Positions 49,460 to 58,854 of a stretch of DNA of 64,000 nucleotides are shown here, in pieces. Each line of letters begins with the position of its first letter. Within the stretch, counting starts at the first letter, position 1. Below the pieces are notes generated by a model. That model searched no databases, was not told where the DNA came from, and saw only the letters and a list, made by a program, of their open reading frames with translations. The DNA is from Chryseobacterium tagetis (GTDB lineage Bacteria > Bacteroidota > Bacteroidia > Flavobacteriales > Weeksellaceae), in NCBI RefSeq assembly GCF_016735585.2, contig NZ_JAERSE020000003.1, positions 620,001 through 684,000 on the forward strand, in the 5' to 3' direction. Position numbers and translations under genes: made by a program.

Positions 49460-51079
49460 ATGAGTTCATCATCATTTCATGAGATATTTAAAGGCGAAAA
49501 TGAAATTCCGGAAGAATATAAAGTTCCTGAGATTCACCAGAAAGTGTATTTGTTAAACGGAGAATTGGTAGAATGGAATGGGGAAGTTCAGAATATTTAT
49601 TCTCCTGTCTGCATTCCAACAGAAAACGGACTGGAAAGAAAATTGCTGGGAAGTATCCCGAATATTGGTCCGGATGAGGCAATGAAAGTTCTTGATGCTT
49701 GCGTGAAAGCCTATGATAACGGACTTGGGGAGTGGCCGACAATGTCTGTAGAGGGAAGAATCAAATGTATGCAGAAGTTTGTGTATTTAATGATTCAGCA
49801 GAGGGATTTAGTAATTAAATTACTGATGTGGGAAATCGGAAAAACACTGGCTGATTCTACGAAAGAATTCGACAGAACAGTAGATTATATCAATCAGACG
49901 ATCGATGCCTTAAAAGATTTAGACAGGGAGTCTTCCCGTTTTCAGCAGGCAGAAGGAACAATTGCACAGATCAGAAGAGCTCCGCTTGGTGTTGTACTGA
50001 GCATGGGACCTTTTAATTATCCTTTAAATGAAATCTTCACTACGCTGATTCCTGCTTTGATCATGGGAAATACGATTTTGTTTAAACTTCCAAAACATGG
50101 CGTTTTAGCACATTATCCTTTATTAAATGCATTCAAAGAAGCGTTTCCTAAAGGAACGGTGAATACATTATACGGAAAAGGTTCCGAGATTATTACACCG
50201 ATCATGGAAAGCGGTAAAGTGAATGTTTTAGCATTTATCGGTTCCAGTAAAGTAGCGAATGGATTGAAAAAACTGCATCCGAAAGTTAATCGTTTAAGAG
50301 CTATTCTAAGTTTGGATGCTAAGAATGTGGCCATCGTTACGAAAAATGCAGATTTAGATGTAGCGGTGAGTGAATGTATTTTAGGATCGCTTTCATTTAA
50401 CGGACAAAGATGTACGGCTTTAAAGTTAATTTTCGTTCAGAAAGATGTGGCGGAAGCATTTACCCAAAAACTGACTGCAGCTGTTTCTACAATGAAACCG
50501 GGGCTTCCTTGGGAAAAGGACGTAAAAATTACTCCACTTCCGGAAGTAAATAAACCTCCTTATTTAAAAGAGTGTATTGAAGATGCCTTATCAAAAGGAG
50601 CCAAAGTACTGAATGAAAACGGAGGATTTACGGAAGAATCTTTTGTGTTTCCGGCAGTAGTGTATCCTGTGAATAGCGATATGAAGCTGTATCATGAAGA
50701 ACAGTTCGGACCGGTGATTCCTGTGGTTCCGTTTGATAATATTGAAGAACCTATCGATTATCAGGTGAATGCCGACCACGGAATGCAGGTAAGTATCTTC
50801 AGTGAAGATCCTGCTGAGGTAGCGAAACTGATTGATCCTTTTGTAAATTTGGTAAGCAGGGTAAATATCAATTGCCAGGCGCAGAGAGGCCCCGATGTTT
50901 TCCCTTTTACAGGAAGAAAAGACAGCGCAGAAGGAACGCTTTCTGTTTTTGATGCTTTACGCTCATTCTCGATCCGTTCTTTGGTAGCTGCAAAAGTGAC
51001 GGATTCCAATAAAGAATTATTGAATACTATTGTGAGAAAGCATGATTCTAATTTTTTAAGTACCGATTATATTTTCTAG
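49460..51079 (+). CDS. NADP-dependent glyceraldehyde-3-phosphate dehydrogenase-like aldehyde dehydrogenase
   Basis: The 539-residue ALDH-superfamily enzyme looks like GapN, which oxidises glyceraldehyde-3-phosphate directly to 3-phosphoglycerate with NADP. Visible are GVVLSMGPFNYPLNEIFTTL near residue 178, KLPKHGVLAHYPLL near 210 (cofactor pocket), FIGSSKVANGL near 260, the catalytic Cys in SFNGQRCTALKLIFV near 320, and YHEEQFGPVIPVVPFD near 415. GQRCTALK is typical of GapN rather than other ALDHs. It is a lone gene with its own terminator. Confidence 0.87.
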   Translation: MSSSSFHEIFKGENEIPEEYKVPEIHQKVYLLNGELVEWNGEVQNIYSPVCIPTENGLERKLLGSIPNIGPDEAMKVLDACVKAYDNGLGEWPTMSVEGRIKCMQKFVYLMIQQRDLVIKLLMWEIGKTLADSTKEFDRTVDYINQTIDALKDLDRESSRFQQAEGTIAQIRRAPLGVVLSMGPFNYPLNEIFTTLIPALIMGNTILFKLPKHGVLAHYPLLNAFKEAFPKGTVNTLYGKGSEIITPIMESGKVNVLAFIGSSKVANGLKKLHPKVNRLRAILSLDAKNVAIVTKNADLDVAVSECILGSLSFNGQRCTALKLIFVQKDVAEAFTQKLTAAVSTMKPGLPWEKDVKITPLPEVNKPPYLKECIEDALSKGAKVLNENGGFTEESFVFPAVVYPVNSDMKLYHEEQFGPVIPVVPFDNIEEPIDYQVNADHGMQVSIFSEDPAEVAKLIDPFVNLVSRVNINCQAQRGPDVFPFTGRKDSAEGTLSVFDALRSFSIRSLVAAKVTDSNKELLNTIVRKHDSNFLSTDYIF

Positions 51080-51106
51080 GGTTACCTTCCAACCTATTTT
51101 ATAATG

Positions 51107-51146
51107 AAATCCCCAATAATCTTTTTGATATATTGGGGATTTTATT
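51107..51146 (+). terminator. Terminator of the GapN-like gene
   Basis: Perfect 12-bp stem AAATCCCCAATA / TATTGGGGATTT with a 12-base loop and TATTTT. Confidence 0.85.
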
Positions 51147-51227
51147 TTAGATGATTTTAAATTTTTAGAAGAAATGTTTGTAACAATTTTTTTTAAATGC
51201 AACTAACTCTTTAGAGTAACGAAAATC

Positions 51228-51728
51228 ATGACCTCATTAGAACAGGAATTTTTAGAAAAGATCGAAAAGCATAAAGGAATCATTTTCAAGATTTCTAAAA
51301 TGTACGTAGATGAAAAAGACGACCGCGATGATCTTTTTCAGGAAATTACGTATCAGGTATGGAAAGCTTATCCGGGTTTTAAAGGGGAGAGTGAATTTGC
51401 GACGTGGCTTTACAGAATTGCTCTGAATACCGCCATTATATTCCTGAAGTCTGAGAAGAAGAGGAGTTTTATAGAAAATGATAATGTTTCCAACTATAAA
51501 ATCGTACAGGACGAATATGATCAGGAAAAAGAAGACCGGTTAAAAGAGATGTACAGAGCGATCCATCAATTGAGTCCGATAGATAAAGCATTTATTTTTT
51601 ATTATTTGGAAGATTTTTCCGGAAAGCAGATCGCTGAGCAAATGGGGATTTCTGAAGGAAATGTAAGAGTAAAAATGAATCGCGCCAAGAATAAACTGAA
51701 AGATATCTTAAACACAAATACCTATTAA
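51228..51728 (+). CDS. ECF-type RNA polymerase sigma factor
   Basis: A 166-residue sigma-70 family protein. The region 2 segment is KMYVDEKDDRDDLFQEITYQ with WKAYPGFKGESEFATWLYRI. Region 4 is a helix-turn-helix, LSPIDKAFIFYYLEDFSGKQ followed by IAEQMGISEGNVRVKMNRAK. It directs RNA polymerase to a stress or envelope regulon. The next gene, 18 bases downstream, codes for a small membrane protein that is the probable anti-sigma partner. Confidence 0.93.
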   Translation: MTSLEQEFLEKIEKHKGIIFKISKMYVDEKDDRDDLFQEITYQVWKAYPGFKGESEFATWLYRIALNTAIIFLKSEKKRSFIENDNVSNYKIVQDEYDQEKEDRLKEMYRAIHQLSPIDKAFIFYYLEDFSGKQIAEQMGISEGNVRVKMNRAKNKLKDILNTNTY

Positions 51729-51746
51729 CTTTTTAAATCAATTATC

Positions 51747-52343
51747 ATGAATATAGATGAACTGAAAAATGCATGGAATGGAGACGATTCTTTTGAAGAA
51801 GTTCCTGAAATCAGTATTGAGCAGGCCAAGAAAATTAATTTGCCACTGGAGAAAATGCGTAAAAATATGCGCAAGGAATTCTGGTATACTTTGGTGGTAT
51901 TTATCTTTTCCTTTTTTGTCGTTGCCATTTGTAATGCCCCTCTGAAATTTAAGTTTTATGTGCTGGTTTTAGTAGCCTCTATGGCTTTTGTGACCATTTT
52001 CTTTTTCAGTAAGTTTTTTAAACTGTACAAAGAATTAAGTAACCCTGCTTTACAGACCTATGATGCTTTAAATGATCTGTTGATGCAGTTTAATCTGAAT
52101 AAACAATATTATCTGTCATTTTACGTAAGCTTTATTCCGTTTTTGGTGTGTGAAATCATTCTTGTGATAGAGGTGATTCCGTGGATGCGCGAGCTAAATC
52201 TCGTCTACATTCTTATGATTCTTATAGGATTTGTGGTAGTAGGAGGTTCCTTAGTGTATTTATCCGGAAAACGATGGTTTGAAAAGTTTTATGGAAAACA
52301 TATCCGACAGATCGAAAATCTTTTGATAGAGTTGAAAAAATAG
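51747..52343 (+). CDS. Membrane protein, probable anti-sigma partner
   Basis: The 198-residue product has a cytoplasmic N-terminus of about 50 residues (MNIDELKNAWNGDDSFEEVP with helix EQAKKINLPLEKMRKNM) and four membrane segments in two hairpins (~52-85 and ~120-165). The start MNIDELKNAWN is typical of proteins encoded after ECF sigma factors in Flavobacteriia, so the N-terminus may hold the sigma factor. It lacks the classical zinc-binding anti-sigma motif. Its stop codon lies inside the terminator hairpin. Confidence 0.75.
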   Translation: MNIDELKNAWNGDDSFEEVPEISIEQAKKINLPLEKMRKNMRKEFWYTLVVFIFSFFVVAICNAPLKFKFYVLVLVASMAFVTIFFFSKFFKLYKELSNPALQTYDALNDLLMQFNLNKQYYLSFYVSFIPFLVCEIILVIEVIPWMRELNLVYILMILIGFVVVGGSLVYLSGKRWFEKFYGKHIRQIENLLIELKK

Positions 52344-52375
52344 GATTCGGCGGGCTGAAAGCCCGCCGAATCCTA
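52341..52375. terminator. Strong bidirectional terminator including a stop codon
   Basis: A perfect 16-bp stem TAGGATTCGGCGGGCT / AGCCCGCCGAATCCTA with loop GAA. The first three bases are the stop of the gene at 51747. It is followed by a weak T tract on the plus strand and six T on the minus strand, serving the converging gene at 52378 too. Confidence 0.9.
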
Positions 52376-52377
52376 TT

Positions 52378-52941
52378 TTATTGAGTATAATAAGCCGGAA
52401 ATTCTCTTAGAATTGAATAAAGATCTCTGAATTCAAAGTAAGTTGGACTCACACTGCTTACGTTTTCAAAACCTTGATCTTCAAATAATTTTTTGGTTCG
52501 TGTCACATGAAAATATTGCGAGACAATAATAATACTGTTGAATTTTAACTGTGATTTCAATTTGAGTGTATTGATAACGGTAGCTCTTGTATTGTCTCCG
52601 TGATTATCTACAATGATTAAAGAATCTGGAATCCCTTTTTCAACGAGAAACTCTTTCATTTTATCACCCTCATAAAATCCTTCTTTTCCCAATCCACCAC
52701 TTACCAAAATCTTTTTGATGCGATGTTTTTTGTATAAATCAATTCCGCTTTCCAGGCGTTTTTCTAGTCTTTTAGATAAAGTTCCGTCTTCATTGACTTT
52801 GTTTCCCAATATAACGGCAAGATCTGCATTTTTGCCATGATCAGACAAACCGTCAATGGTAATGTACAGAGAATGAACAAGGAACCATACAATAATAGAA
52901 GAAACGAGAATTTTGAAGAGTTTAAAAATATTTTTCTTCAT
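52378..52941 (-). CDS. SanA/YdcF/ElyC-family (DUF218) membrane protein
   Basis: A 187-residue protein with one N-terminal membrane segment (~8-28) and a DUF218 domain: NADLAVILGNKVNEDGTLSK near residue 42, LESGIDLYKKHRIKKILVSG, then GDNTRATVINTLKLKSQL and IIIVSQYFHVTRTKKLFEDQ. Members such as SanA affect envelope integrity and vancomycin sensitivity; the chemical role is unknown. It begins ten bases after the S41 peptidase stop, so both are in one transcript. Confidence 0.87.
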   Translation of the reverse strand: MKKNIFKLFKILVSSIIVWFLVHSLYITIDGLSDHGKNADLAVILGNKVNEDGTLSKRLEKRLESGIDLYKKHRIKKILVSGGLGKEGFYEGDKMKEFLVEKGIPDSLIIVDNHGDNTRATVINTLKLKSQLKFNSIIIVSQYFHVTRTKKLFEDQGFENVSSVSPTYFEFRDLYSILREFPAYYTQ

Positions 52942-52951
52942 TCAAAGTAGA

Positions 52952-54487
52952 TTATTTTCCATTTTTCTCATTGCTGATTTTCTTCATTACCCATTCTATC
53001 TGGCGGTCTTTTTTATCTAAAATATCCTGAATACTTTCTGTAACGGTAAAATCAGGAAGAACCCCTCTTTCTGTATTGGTAAAATTAATATTAGGCTGTA
53101 CTAAAGCCAATCCGATGGGTAAGCTGATCTTTGAATGAGGCAGTTTCTGATAAGAATAAAATCCGGCAATAGTACCGTCATTGGCACCTCCAGTTTCTTC
53201 ACCAACCAAAGTGGCAAGCTTGTCATTTTTAAGTTTAGCGGATATAATTGAGGATGCAGAGAAGCTTCCTCCATTAATGAGCACAAAAACTTTTCCGTGA
53301 AAAGCATCCTCTTGAGGTTTTGTTTCACGGTCTGCTTTCATTTTATAATAAACAACGCTGTCTTTTTTATAAGTATTTATCGTCTGACTTACAATATAAG
53401 CGGGATAAAGTAAACTTTTAAAAGTGTATTCCAGAGCATTGCTTTTTCTGAAATAATTGGTTTTTAAAGGACTGTTTTTCGAAGTGACCTGAGAACGTTT
53501 GATCAAAGTAAACGGTGCCGGAGCGAGATAAGAATACAGGTTGTTAATTTCATCCAGAGATCCGCCATAGTTATTACGGATATCTATAATGAGGTATTTC
53601 GCTTTTGCATTTTTAATTTTGGCAAAAGTTTCCTTGTAAAATTTTTCTGAATAGCTTCTTGAAAAACTTTTCACTTTAATATAAGCAATGCTGCTGTCGG
53701 GAGATAAAAACTTAAAAGAACGATTGTAAGAGTTGCTGAAAGCCACATAATCATTCACCTTTTTTTCTAATGTTTTTTTCTTCTGTTCCTTATCCTTTTC
53801 GAAATCGGTTTTATCTTTTTCGGCTCTTTTTAGCGTATAGGTTTTGATTTGATTATGATAAAGGGTTTCAACTTTTGCACTGTCCCTAAAACCAAACTCT
53901 GCACTGTAAAAATTAAAAAATATATCCTTTAAGAAATAAGGCTGAAAGGTAGTATTGTACCCATCACTGCTGATTAGATTTTTATATTTTTTTAAATATA
54001 AAGGCACCGGAATATCATTGATTTTCAGGATCTCGGTTCCCGGTTTTATATGTTCAATAGAATCCTTGTTTTCTATGATATATAAATGTTCACCTGTAAC
54101 GTAGTATTCAAACCGGCTGAACATTCCTTTTTTGTTATCCAGAGTTTTGATCTCTTTTTTCGTGAATTTCTTAATCGGAATTCTCAACGAAAGATGTCCT
54201 TCCTTTATACTCGCAATTACTGGCTGTAGTTTAAAATAAAACTCAAGCGGAGTAAGAGGCTGGGTGATGGTTTGTTTGAGACTGTCAAATTTATGATCCA
54301 GCTGGCTTTTTGAAATATACCAGTAAAGCTTAGGATGCATCTCTTTGATCTTTTCATGGGCGTAATCCACATCCTCTTTAAGTTCTTCCGGTGATATACA
54401 GGAAGATCTCTGTTCATTGTGCTTTTTAACAGATGAACAAGAAGAAATGATGAAAATGAATAATATGGTGAGTGAAAAATGTTTCAA
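52952..54487 (-). CDS. S41-family (C-terminal-processing/tricorn-like) peptidase, lipoprotein
   Basis: A 511-residue lipoprotein (lipobox-like IISSCS, acylated Cys near residue 17). An N-terminal helical region runs to ~100 and a PDZ-like part surrounds GTEILKINDIPVPLYLKKY near residue 145. The S41 core begins SIAYIKVKSFSRSY near residue 263, with YLIIDIRNNYGGSLDEI, the nucleophile Ser in VLINGGSFSASSII near 405, and GEETGGANDG. It probably acts in the periplasm on cell-wall-linked or outer-membrane proteins. Upstream partner of the SanA-like gene. Confidence 0.88.
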   Translation of the reverse strand: MKHFSLTILFIFIISSCSSVKKHNEQRSSCISPEELKEDVDYAHEKIKEMHPKLYWYISKSQLDHKFDSLKQTITQPLTPLEFYFKLQPVIASIKEGHLSLRIPIKKFTKKEIKTLDNKKGMFSRFEYYVTGEHLYIIENKDSIEHIKPGTEILKINDIPVPLYLKKYKNLISSDGYNTTFQPYFLKDIFFNFYSAEFGFRDSAKVETLYHNQIKTYTLKRAEKDKTDFEKDKEQKKKTLEKKVNDYVAFSNSYNRSFKFLSPDSSIAYIKVKSFSRSYSEKFYKETFAKIKNAKAKYLIIDIRNNYGGSLDEINNLYSYLAPAPFTLIKRSQVTSKNSPLKTNYFRKSNALEYTFKSLLYPAYIVSQTINTYKKDSVVYYKMKADRETKPQEDAFHGKVFVLINGGSFSASSIISAKLKNDKLATLVGEETGGANDGTIAGFYSYQKLPHSKISLPIGLALVQPNINFTNTERGVLPDFTVTESIQDILDKKDRQIEWVMKKISNEKNGK

Positions 54488-54606
54488 TGTTTTGAAATTT
54501 CAATGGGCTAATTTAAAAAAGTTTAGAATAATGTTTTGCTTTTTAAATAAAATTTAGTAAAAAATAAAGGTATTCAGTTTTCTGATCGTCATACAAGATA
54601 ATGTCA

Positions 54607-54614
54607 TACATTTG
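54607..54614 (+). promoter_or_regulatory. -7 box TACATTTG before the MBL-fold gene
   Basis: Matches TAnnTTTG, 15 bases before the start at 54630. No TTG seen at -33. Confidence 0.4.
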
Positions 54615-54629
54615 ACACTATTTTAGAAA

Positions 54630-55727
54630 ATGATATATATAGTTATTAGCATAGTTGTTGTAATCATCCTGTTATATTTTATAGTGATCAATCAGGAAGT
54701 TTTCGGAGCCGAAGCAAAAGGGGAAAGGTTGGAGAGAATGCAGCAGTCAAAACATTTTAAAGATAAACAGTTCCAGAATTTAAGTCATACTCCGTCATTG
54801 GCTGAAGGACATTCAATGCCGAAAGTGATGTATGATTTCTTTTTCAAAAAGAAAGATCCGCTTTTAAAGCCGGTGAAAAATCTTCCGTCTATTCATACAG
54901 ATCTGAAAAATCTTTTAAAAGAGGAAGATGTTTTTATCTGGATGGGGCATTCATCCTATTTTATTCAAACGGATGGTGTTTCATTTTTAATTGATCCTGT
55001 ATTAAGTTTATATGGTTCTCCCTTTAAATTTTTCAATAAAGCATTTGCCGGAGCAGATATTTTTAAGCCTGAAGATATTCCCAACATCGATTATCTGGTA
55101 ATTACACACGATCATTACGATCACTTAGATTATCCAACAGTGAAAGCGATTAAAAATAAAGTAGGAAAAGTGATCTTACCTCTTGGTGTAGGTGCTCATT
55201 TAGAAAAATGGGGCTACAAAACTGAACAATTGATTGAAGAAGAATGGGGAGCCGAAGCTGTTTTAAAGAATAATATTAAAATAACATTTACCCCTGCAAG
55301 ACACTTTTCAGGAAGAAAAACACAGAGAAATGTTACGCTTTGGACTTCTTATGTGCTGGAAACGCCTACCAAGAAAATGTTTTTAGGTGGTGACAGCGGA
55401 TACGATACCCATTTTAAAATGATCGGGGAAAAATTTGGTCCGTTCGACTACGCTATTATGGAGAATGGTCAATATAACGAAGCCTGGAAATATATCCATG
55501 CATTACCGGAAGATGTGATCCAGGCAAGTATAGACGTGAGAGCAAAGAAGATCATTCCTGTACATTCATCAAAATTTGCATTGGCATTACACCCATGGAA
55601 TGAACCTTTACGAAAAGTAGTACAACTTGGAAAAGAAAAAAATCTGAATATTTTAACGCCAATGATTGGAGAATCTGTTGATCTAAACGCATCAAACCAG
55701 CAGTTTAAAATCTGGTGGGAAGACTAA
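54630..55727 (+). CDS. Metallo-beta-lactamase-fold hydrolase (UlaG/NAPE-PLD type)
   Basis: A 365-residue protein with an N-terminal membrane segment (~2-22). The MBL domain carries MGHSSYFIQTDGVSFLIDP, the metal motif VITHDHYDHLDYPTV (HxHxDH) near residue 165, TPARHFSGRKTQRN near 215, FLGGDSGYDTHF near 250, and the last His in VHSSKFALALHPWNEP near 312. The pattern matches NAPE-PLD-like phosphodiesterases acting on phospholipids rather than beta-lactams. Its stop abuts the stop of the converging GNAT gene with no gap. Confidence 0.88.
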   Translation: MIYIVISIVVVIILLYFIVINQEVFGAEAKGERLERMQQSKHFKDKQFQNLSHTPSLAEGHSMPKVMYDFFFKKKDPLLKPVKNLPSIHTDLKNLLKEEDVFIWMGHSSYFIQTDGVSFLIDPVLSLYGSPFKFFNKAFAGADIFKPEDIPNIDYLVITHDHYDHLDYPTVKAIKNKVGKVILPLGVGAHLEKWGYKTEQLIEEEWGAEAVLKNNIKITFTPARHFSGRKTQRNVTLWTSYVLETPTKKMFLGGDSGYDTHFKMIGEKFGPFDYAIMENGQYNEAWKYIHALPEDVIQASIDVRAKKIIPVHSSKFALALHPWNEPLRKVVQLGKEKNLNILTPMIGESVDLNASNQQFKIWWED

Positions 55728-56015
55728 TCAGGCATGCCAAATCCCTTTATACCTTGCCGGATGATTTTCAAACTGTTGTCTTACAAAATCACATTCGGGA
55801 TCTACGAGTAGGTCTTTTTCTTCGGCGTAACGCACCAACTCATCCAAAAGCATTTTGGCGTATCCTTTTCCTTCCACTTGCTCATCAAGTTTGGTATAAT
55901 ATACGATAAGAAGTCTTCCGTCAATCTCAATTGACATATACCCTGCTTTTTTTTCATCAATTAATATCTGCAATTCGTCTTGGTATGGAGATATTTCAAA
56001 TTTTATATTTTCCAT
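55728..56015 (-). CDS. Short GNAT-type N-acetyltransferase
   Basis: The 95-residue product is a minimal GNAT of the Acetyltransf_CG type: MSIEIDGRLLIVYYTKLDEQ, then the acetyl-CoA loop VEGKGYAKMLLDELVRYAEE with the GxGxA-like GKGYAK, and the C-terminal DPECDFVRQQFENHP, whose Cys is usual for this group. The acceptor is unknown. It ends exactly where the MBL-fold gene ends, so terminators must lie inside the coding sequences. Confidence 0.82.
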   Translation of the reverse strand: MENIKFEISPYQDELQILIDEKKAGYMSIEIDGRLLIVYYTKLDEQVEGKGYAKMLLDELVRYAEEKDLLVDPECDFVRQQFENHPARYKGIWHA

Positions 56016-56298
56016 AATATTGAGATTTTGGTGGTTGAAAAATGAGGTTTTATCATTTTTTCCTTCTTAAAATTACAAATTTAAAATGAAAAATGATGTT
56101 TTTTAAAGATTTTTAATACTTATTAATAATCAAAGAGGCTGAGAAGATATTTAGGCTGTATTTTTCCAGACTTTTGAAATTTATATAATAGATTATCAGT
56201 TGTTTATATTTTCTCATCTGCTTTATATTCCAATTTAAAACTGATTTGGCACTCTAATTGAAAATTCATTAATATCTAATTTAAAAAAAAGATGTAAG

Positions 56299-56724
56299 AT
56301 GAAAAAGTTATTATTAACAGCAATGCTTGTTGGAACATTCGGATTAACATATGCACAATCAGATTATTACAACGATTATAGAAGAAGTGTTACAGACGTT
56401 AACTGGGCAACAGTAATTACCGATTTGGTGTTGTCACAAACACAGGCAAATCAGATCTATGCTCTGAACGACCGATATCACGATTACAATTCCTGGAATA
56501 AAGTCTACGTTCATAATCCCGATAAATGGAGAAATGACAGATATGTGGAGCTGGAAAGAATAATGGGGCGTGATAAATATTTAAAATTCAAAAATAAATA
56601 TTACAAAGGACAAAATCCTGTTGCCGTTTATAATCGTAATAAAAACAACGAGAAAAAGTATAAGAAAACAGAGAAAAAAGTGTACGTTCATAAAGAAAAA
56701 GATGAACACGGAAATCATCATTAA
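56299..56724 (+). CDS. Exported basic protein, possibly Spy-like
   Basis: The 141-residue product has a signal peptide (LLLTAMLVGTFGLTYAQ), then a helical region with LVLSQTQANQIYALNDRYHD that resembles the LTxxQ helix of Spy/CpxP chaperones. Two Tyr/Asn-rich segments follow, then a tail very rich in Lys and His (KKYKKTEKKVYVHKEKDEHG). The resemblance to Spy is weak; a metal-binding tail is possible. It is a lone gene with a clear terminator; 280 AT-rich bases upstream hold nothing recognisable. Confidence 0.65.
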   Translation: MKKLLLTAMLVGTFGLTYAQSDYYNDYRRSVTDVNWATVITDLVLSQTQANQIYALNDRYHDYNSWNKVYVHNPDKWRNDRYVELERIMGRDKYLKFKNKYYKGQNPVAVYNRNKNNEKKYKKTEKKVYVHKEKDEHGNHH

Positions 56725-56756
56725 ACCAATTATCAACTATACATTCAATTTTGAAG

Positions 56757-56788
56757 TGGCTAATCGAAAGATTAGCCATTTTTTATTT
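56757..56788 (+). terminator. Terminator of the basic exported-protein gene
   Basis: Perfect 9-bp stem TGGCTAATC / GATTAGCCA with GAAA loop and six T. Confidence 0.88.
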
Positions 56789-56814
56789 TATCAATAGTAA
56801 TTATTTTATCCCTT

Positions 56815-56841
56815 TACTTTTGTTTGAATTTTATAATTTTG
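56815..56841 (+). promoter_or_regulatory. Two overlapping-range -7 boxes before the AraC gene
   Basis: TACTTTTG (56815-56822) and TAATTTTG (56834-56841) both match TAnnTTTG. The second is only 4 bases from the ATG and would give a nearly leaderless transcript; the first gives a normal short leader. Confidence 0.4.
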
Positions 56842-56845
56842 AATC

Positions 56846-57751
56846 ATGGAATCCAGAGAGACAATAAAAGGTTTTTATGAGCGTAATGCTCAGAACGAAG
56901 GTTTACAGTGTATTAAAACTCCCGGAGTAGGGCATTTTAACGTGTTTTCTCGTGAAAACTGTTCATCGATTACGCCTTATAGCCGGAGAGATTACTATAA
57001 AATATCATTAATTATTGGAAAAGGAAAACTTCACTACGCAGATAAATGGATCTATGTAGACAAACCGGCTTTACTGTTTTCAAATCCTGTTATTCCTTAT
57101 TCATGGGATGCAGAAGATGATGATCAGAAAGGTTTTTTCTGTCTTTTTACCGATCATTTTTTGTACGATGGAAACCGTTTGGGAACCTTACAGGAATCAC
57201 CGCTTTTCAGGATTGGGGGAACTCCGATTTTCTTTATTGATGAGGAGCAACAGAAAATTGTTTCCGATATTTTTATTAAAATGATGACCGAAATTCAATC
57301 GGATTATCTGCATAAATACGATATGTTGCGGGCATATCTTCATCTTCTGATTCATGAAACGATGAAAATGCATCCTGCGGAAAATTTTGAACCTTATCAG
57401 AATGCATCGCAAAGAGTAGCTTCCTTATTCATGGAACTATTGGAAAGACAGTTTCCCATAGACAGTCCGGAGAGGTTTTTAAAATTGAAAAGTCCTGTAG
57501 ATTATGCAGAGAACTTATCCATTCATGTTAATTCCTTAAACCGTTCTGTAAAAGAGATTACAGGAAGAACAACAAGCCAGCAGATTACTTCAAGGATTAT
57601 TCAGGAAGCCAATGCCTTGCTGAAACATACAGACTGGAATGTCTCTGAAATTGCGTACGGACTGGGTTTTGAAGAACCAGCCTATTTTACCAATTACTTT
57701 AAAAAACAGACGGGGATAACTCCGAATGCCGTAAGAACTTCGGTTGTTTGA
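56846..57751 (+). CDS. AraC-family transcriptional regulator
   Basis: A 301-residue regulator: N-terminal cupin-like sensor (~15-130, with DYYKISLIIGKGKLHYADKW) and a C-terminal double helix-turn-helix (~200-301) with LSIHVNSLNRSVKEITGRTT and the conserved AYGLGFEEPAYFTNYFKKQT. The neighbours downstream on the same strand are an aldo/keto reductase (88 bases away) and an MFS transporter, so it plausibly controls them. The inducer is unknown. Confidence 0.92.
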   Translation: MESRETIKGFYERNAQNEGLQCIKTPGVGHFNVFSRENCSSITPYSRRDYYKISLIIGKGKLHYADKWIYVDKPALLFSNPVIPYSWDAEDDDQKGFFCLFTDHFLYDGNRLGTLQESPLFRIGGTPIFFIDEEQQKIVSDIFIKMMTEIQSDYLHKYDMLRAYLHLLIHETMKMHPAENFEPYQNASQRVASLFMELLERQFPIDSPERFLKLKSPVDYAENLSIHVNSLNRSVKEITGRTTSQQITSRIIQEANALLKHTDWNVSEIAYGLGFEEPAYFTNYFKKQTGITPNAVRTSVV

Positions 57752-57839
57752 ATTTTATAATTCTTCGTTTGAATTCTATATTGCAATCGTGAAGTTTCGG
57801 TGATAATTTTGTCCTGTAAATTTTAAATCACAGCATATC

Positions 57840-58841
57840 ATGAAATTTAGAAAATTAGGAAACACAGAAGAGCAGTTATCTGCGATCGGTTTGGGATGTA
57901 TGGGAATGAGTTTTGCGTATGGACCGACAGACGAACAGGAAAGTATCAATACGTTGCATAGAGCTTTAGATCTTGGAGTGAATTTCTGGGATACGGCAGA
58001 TATGTATGCAAATGGAGAAAATGAAAAACTGATCTCCAAAGTATTGGTTCCGAACCGTGACAAAATTTTTATTGCTACAAAATTCGGATTCAGATTTAAA
58101 GACGGAAAAGCCAGCCACAGCGGAGCTCCCGGAACTTATTTTGACGGTTCTCCAGAGTGGATCAAACAGGCCGTTGATTTAAGCCTTCAAAGATTAAAGA
58201 TTGATGAGATCGATTTGTATTACGCTCACAGAGTAGATCCGAATATTCCTGTTGAAGAAACGGTAGGTGCAATGGCAGATCTTGTGAAGGCAGGAAAAGT
58301 AAGATATTTGGGATTGTCTGAAGCTTCGGCAGAATCTATCAGAAAAGCTAATAAAATTCACCCAATTACAGCCTTGCAATCAGAATATTCTATTTTAACG
58401 AAAGATGTCGAAAAAGAAATTCTGCCTACGATCAGAGAACTTGGAATTGCTTTAGTTCCTTATTCTCCTTTGGCGAGAGGGCTTTTCTCTAATATCAATG
58501 AAGTTCAGAATTTCGGGGATGAAGATTTCAGAAAATCGTTACCTCGTTATCAGGCGGAATATCTTGAAAACAACAGAAATTTAGCCAAAGAAATCAATGA
58601 TTTTGCCGCTTCAAAAGGAGTGAAAGGAACTCAGTTGGCTCTTGCGTGGGTACTAAATCAAGGGGAAGATATCATCCCGATTCCAGGAACAAAACGTATC
58701 AAATATTTAGAAGAAAATGTAGAGGCCATCAATCTCGAACTTTCTTCATCAGACTTGGAAACCATCGATACGATCTTGAAAAAATACCCAAATATTGGTG
58801 AAAGATACAGCGAAGGTTCTATGAAATTAGTAAACAACTAA
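57840..58841 (+). CDS. Aldo/keto reductase
   Basis: A 333-residue NADPH-dependent (beta/alpha)8 reductase of the AKR13-like group. The catalytic set is visible: Asp and Tyr in GVNFWDTADMYANGENEKL near residues 50-56, Lys in IFIATKFGFRFKD near 80, and His in IDLYYAHRVDPNIPVEETVG near 123. The cofactor loop IIPIPGTKRIKYLEEN lies near residue 285. It reduces aldehydes or ketones and is often part of detoxification. A hairpin separates it from the MFS gene. Confidence 0.92.
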   Translation: MKFRKLGNTEEQLSAIGLGCMGMSFAYGPTDEQESINTLHRALDLGVNFWDTADMYANGENEKLISKVLVPNRDKIFIATKFGFRFKDGKASHSGAPGTYFDGSPEWIKQAVDLSLQRLKIDEIDLYYAHRVDPNIPVEETVGAMADLVKAGKVRYLGLSEASAESIRKANKIHPITALQSEYSILTKDVEKEILPTIRELGIALVPYSPLARGLFSNINEVQNFGDEDFRKSLPRYQAEYLENNRNLAKEINDFAASKGVKGTQLALAWVLNQGEDIIPIPGTKRIKYLEENVEAINLELSSSDLETIDTILKKYPNIGERYSEGSMKLVNN

Positions 58842-58854
58842 AAAAAGAAAAATT

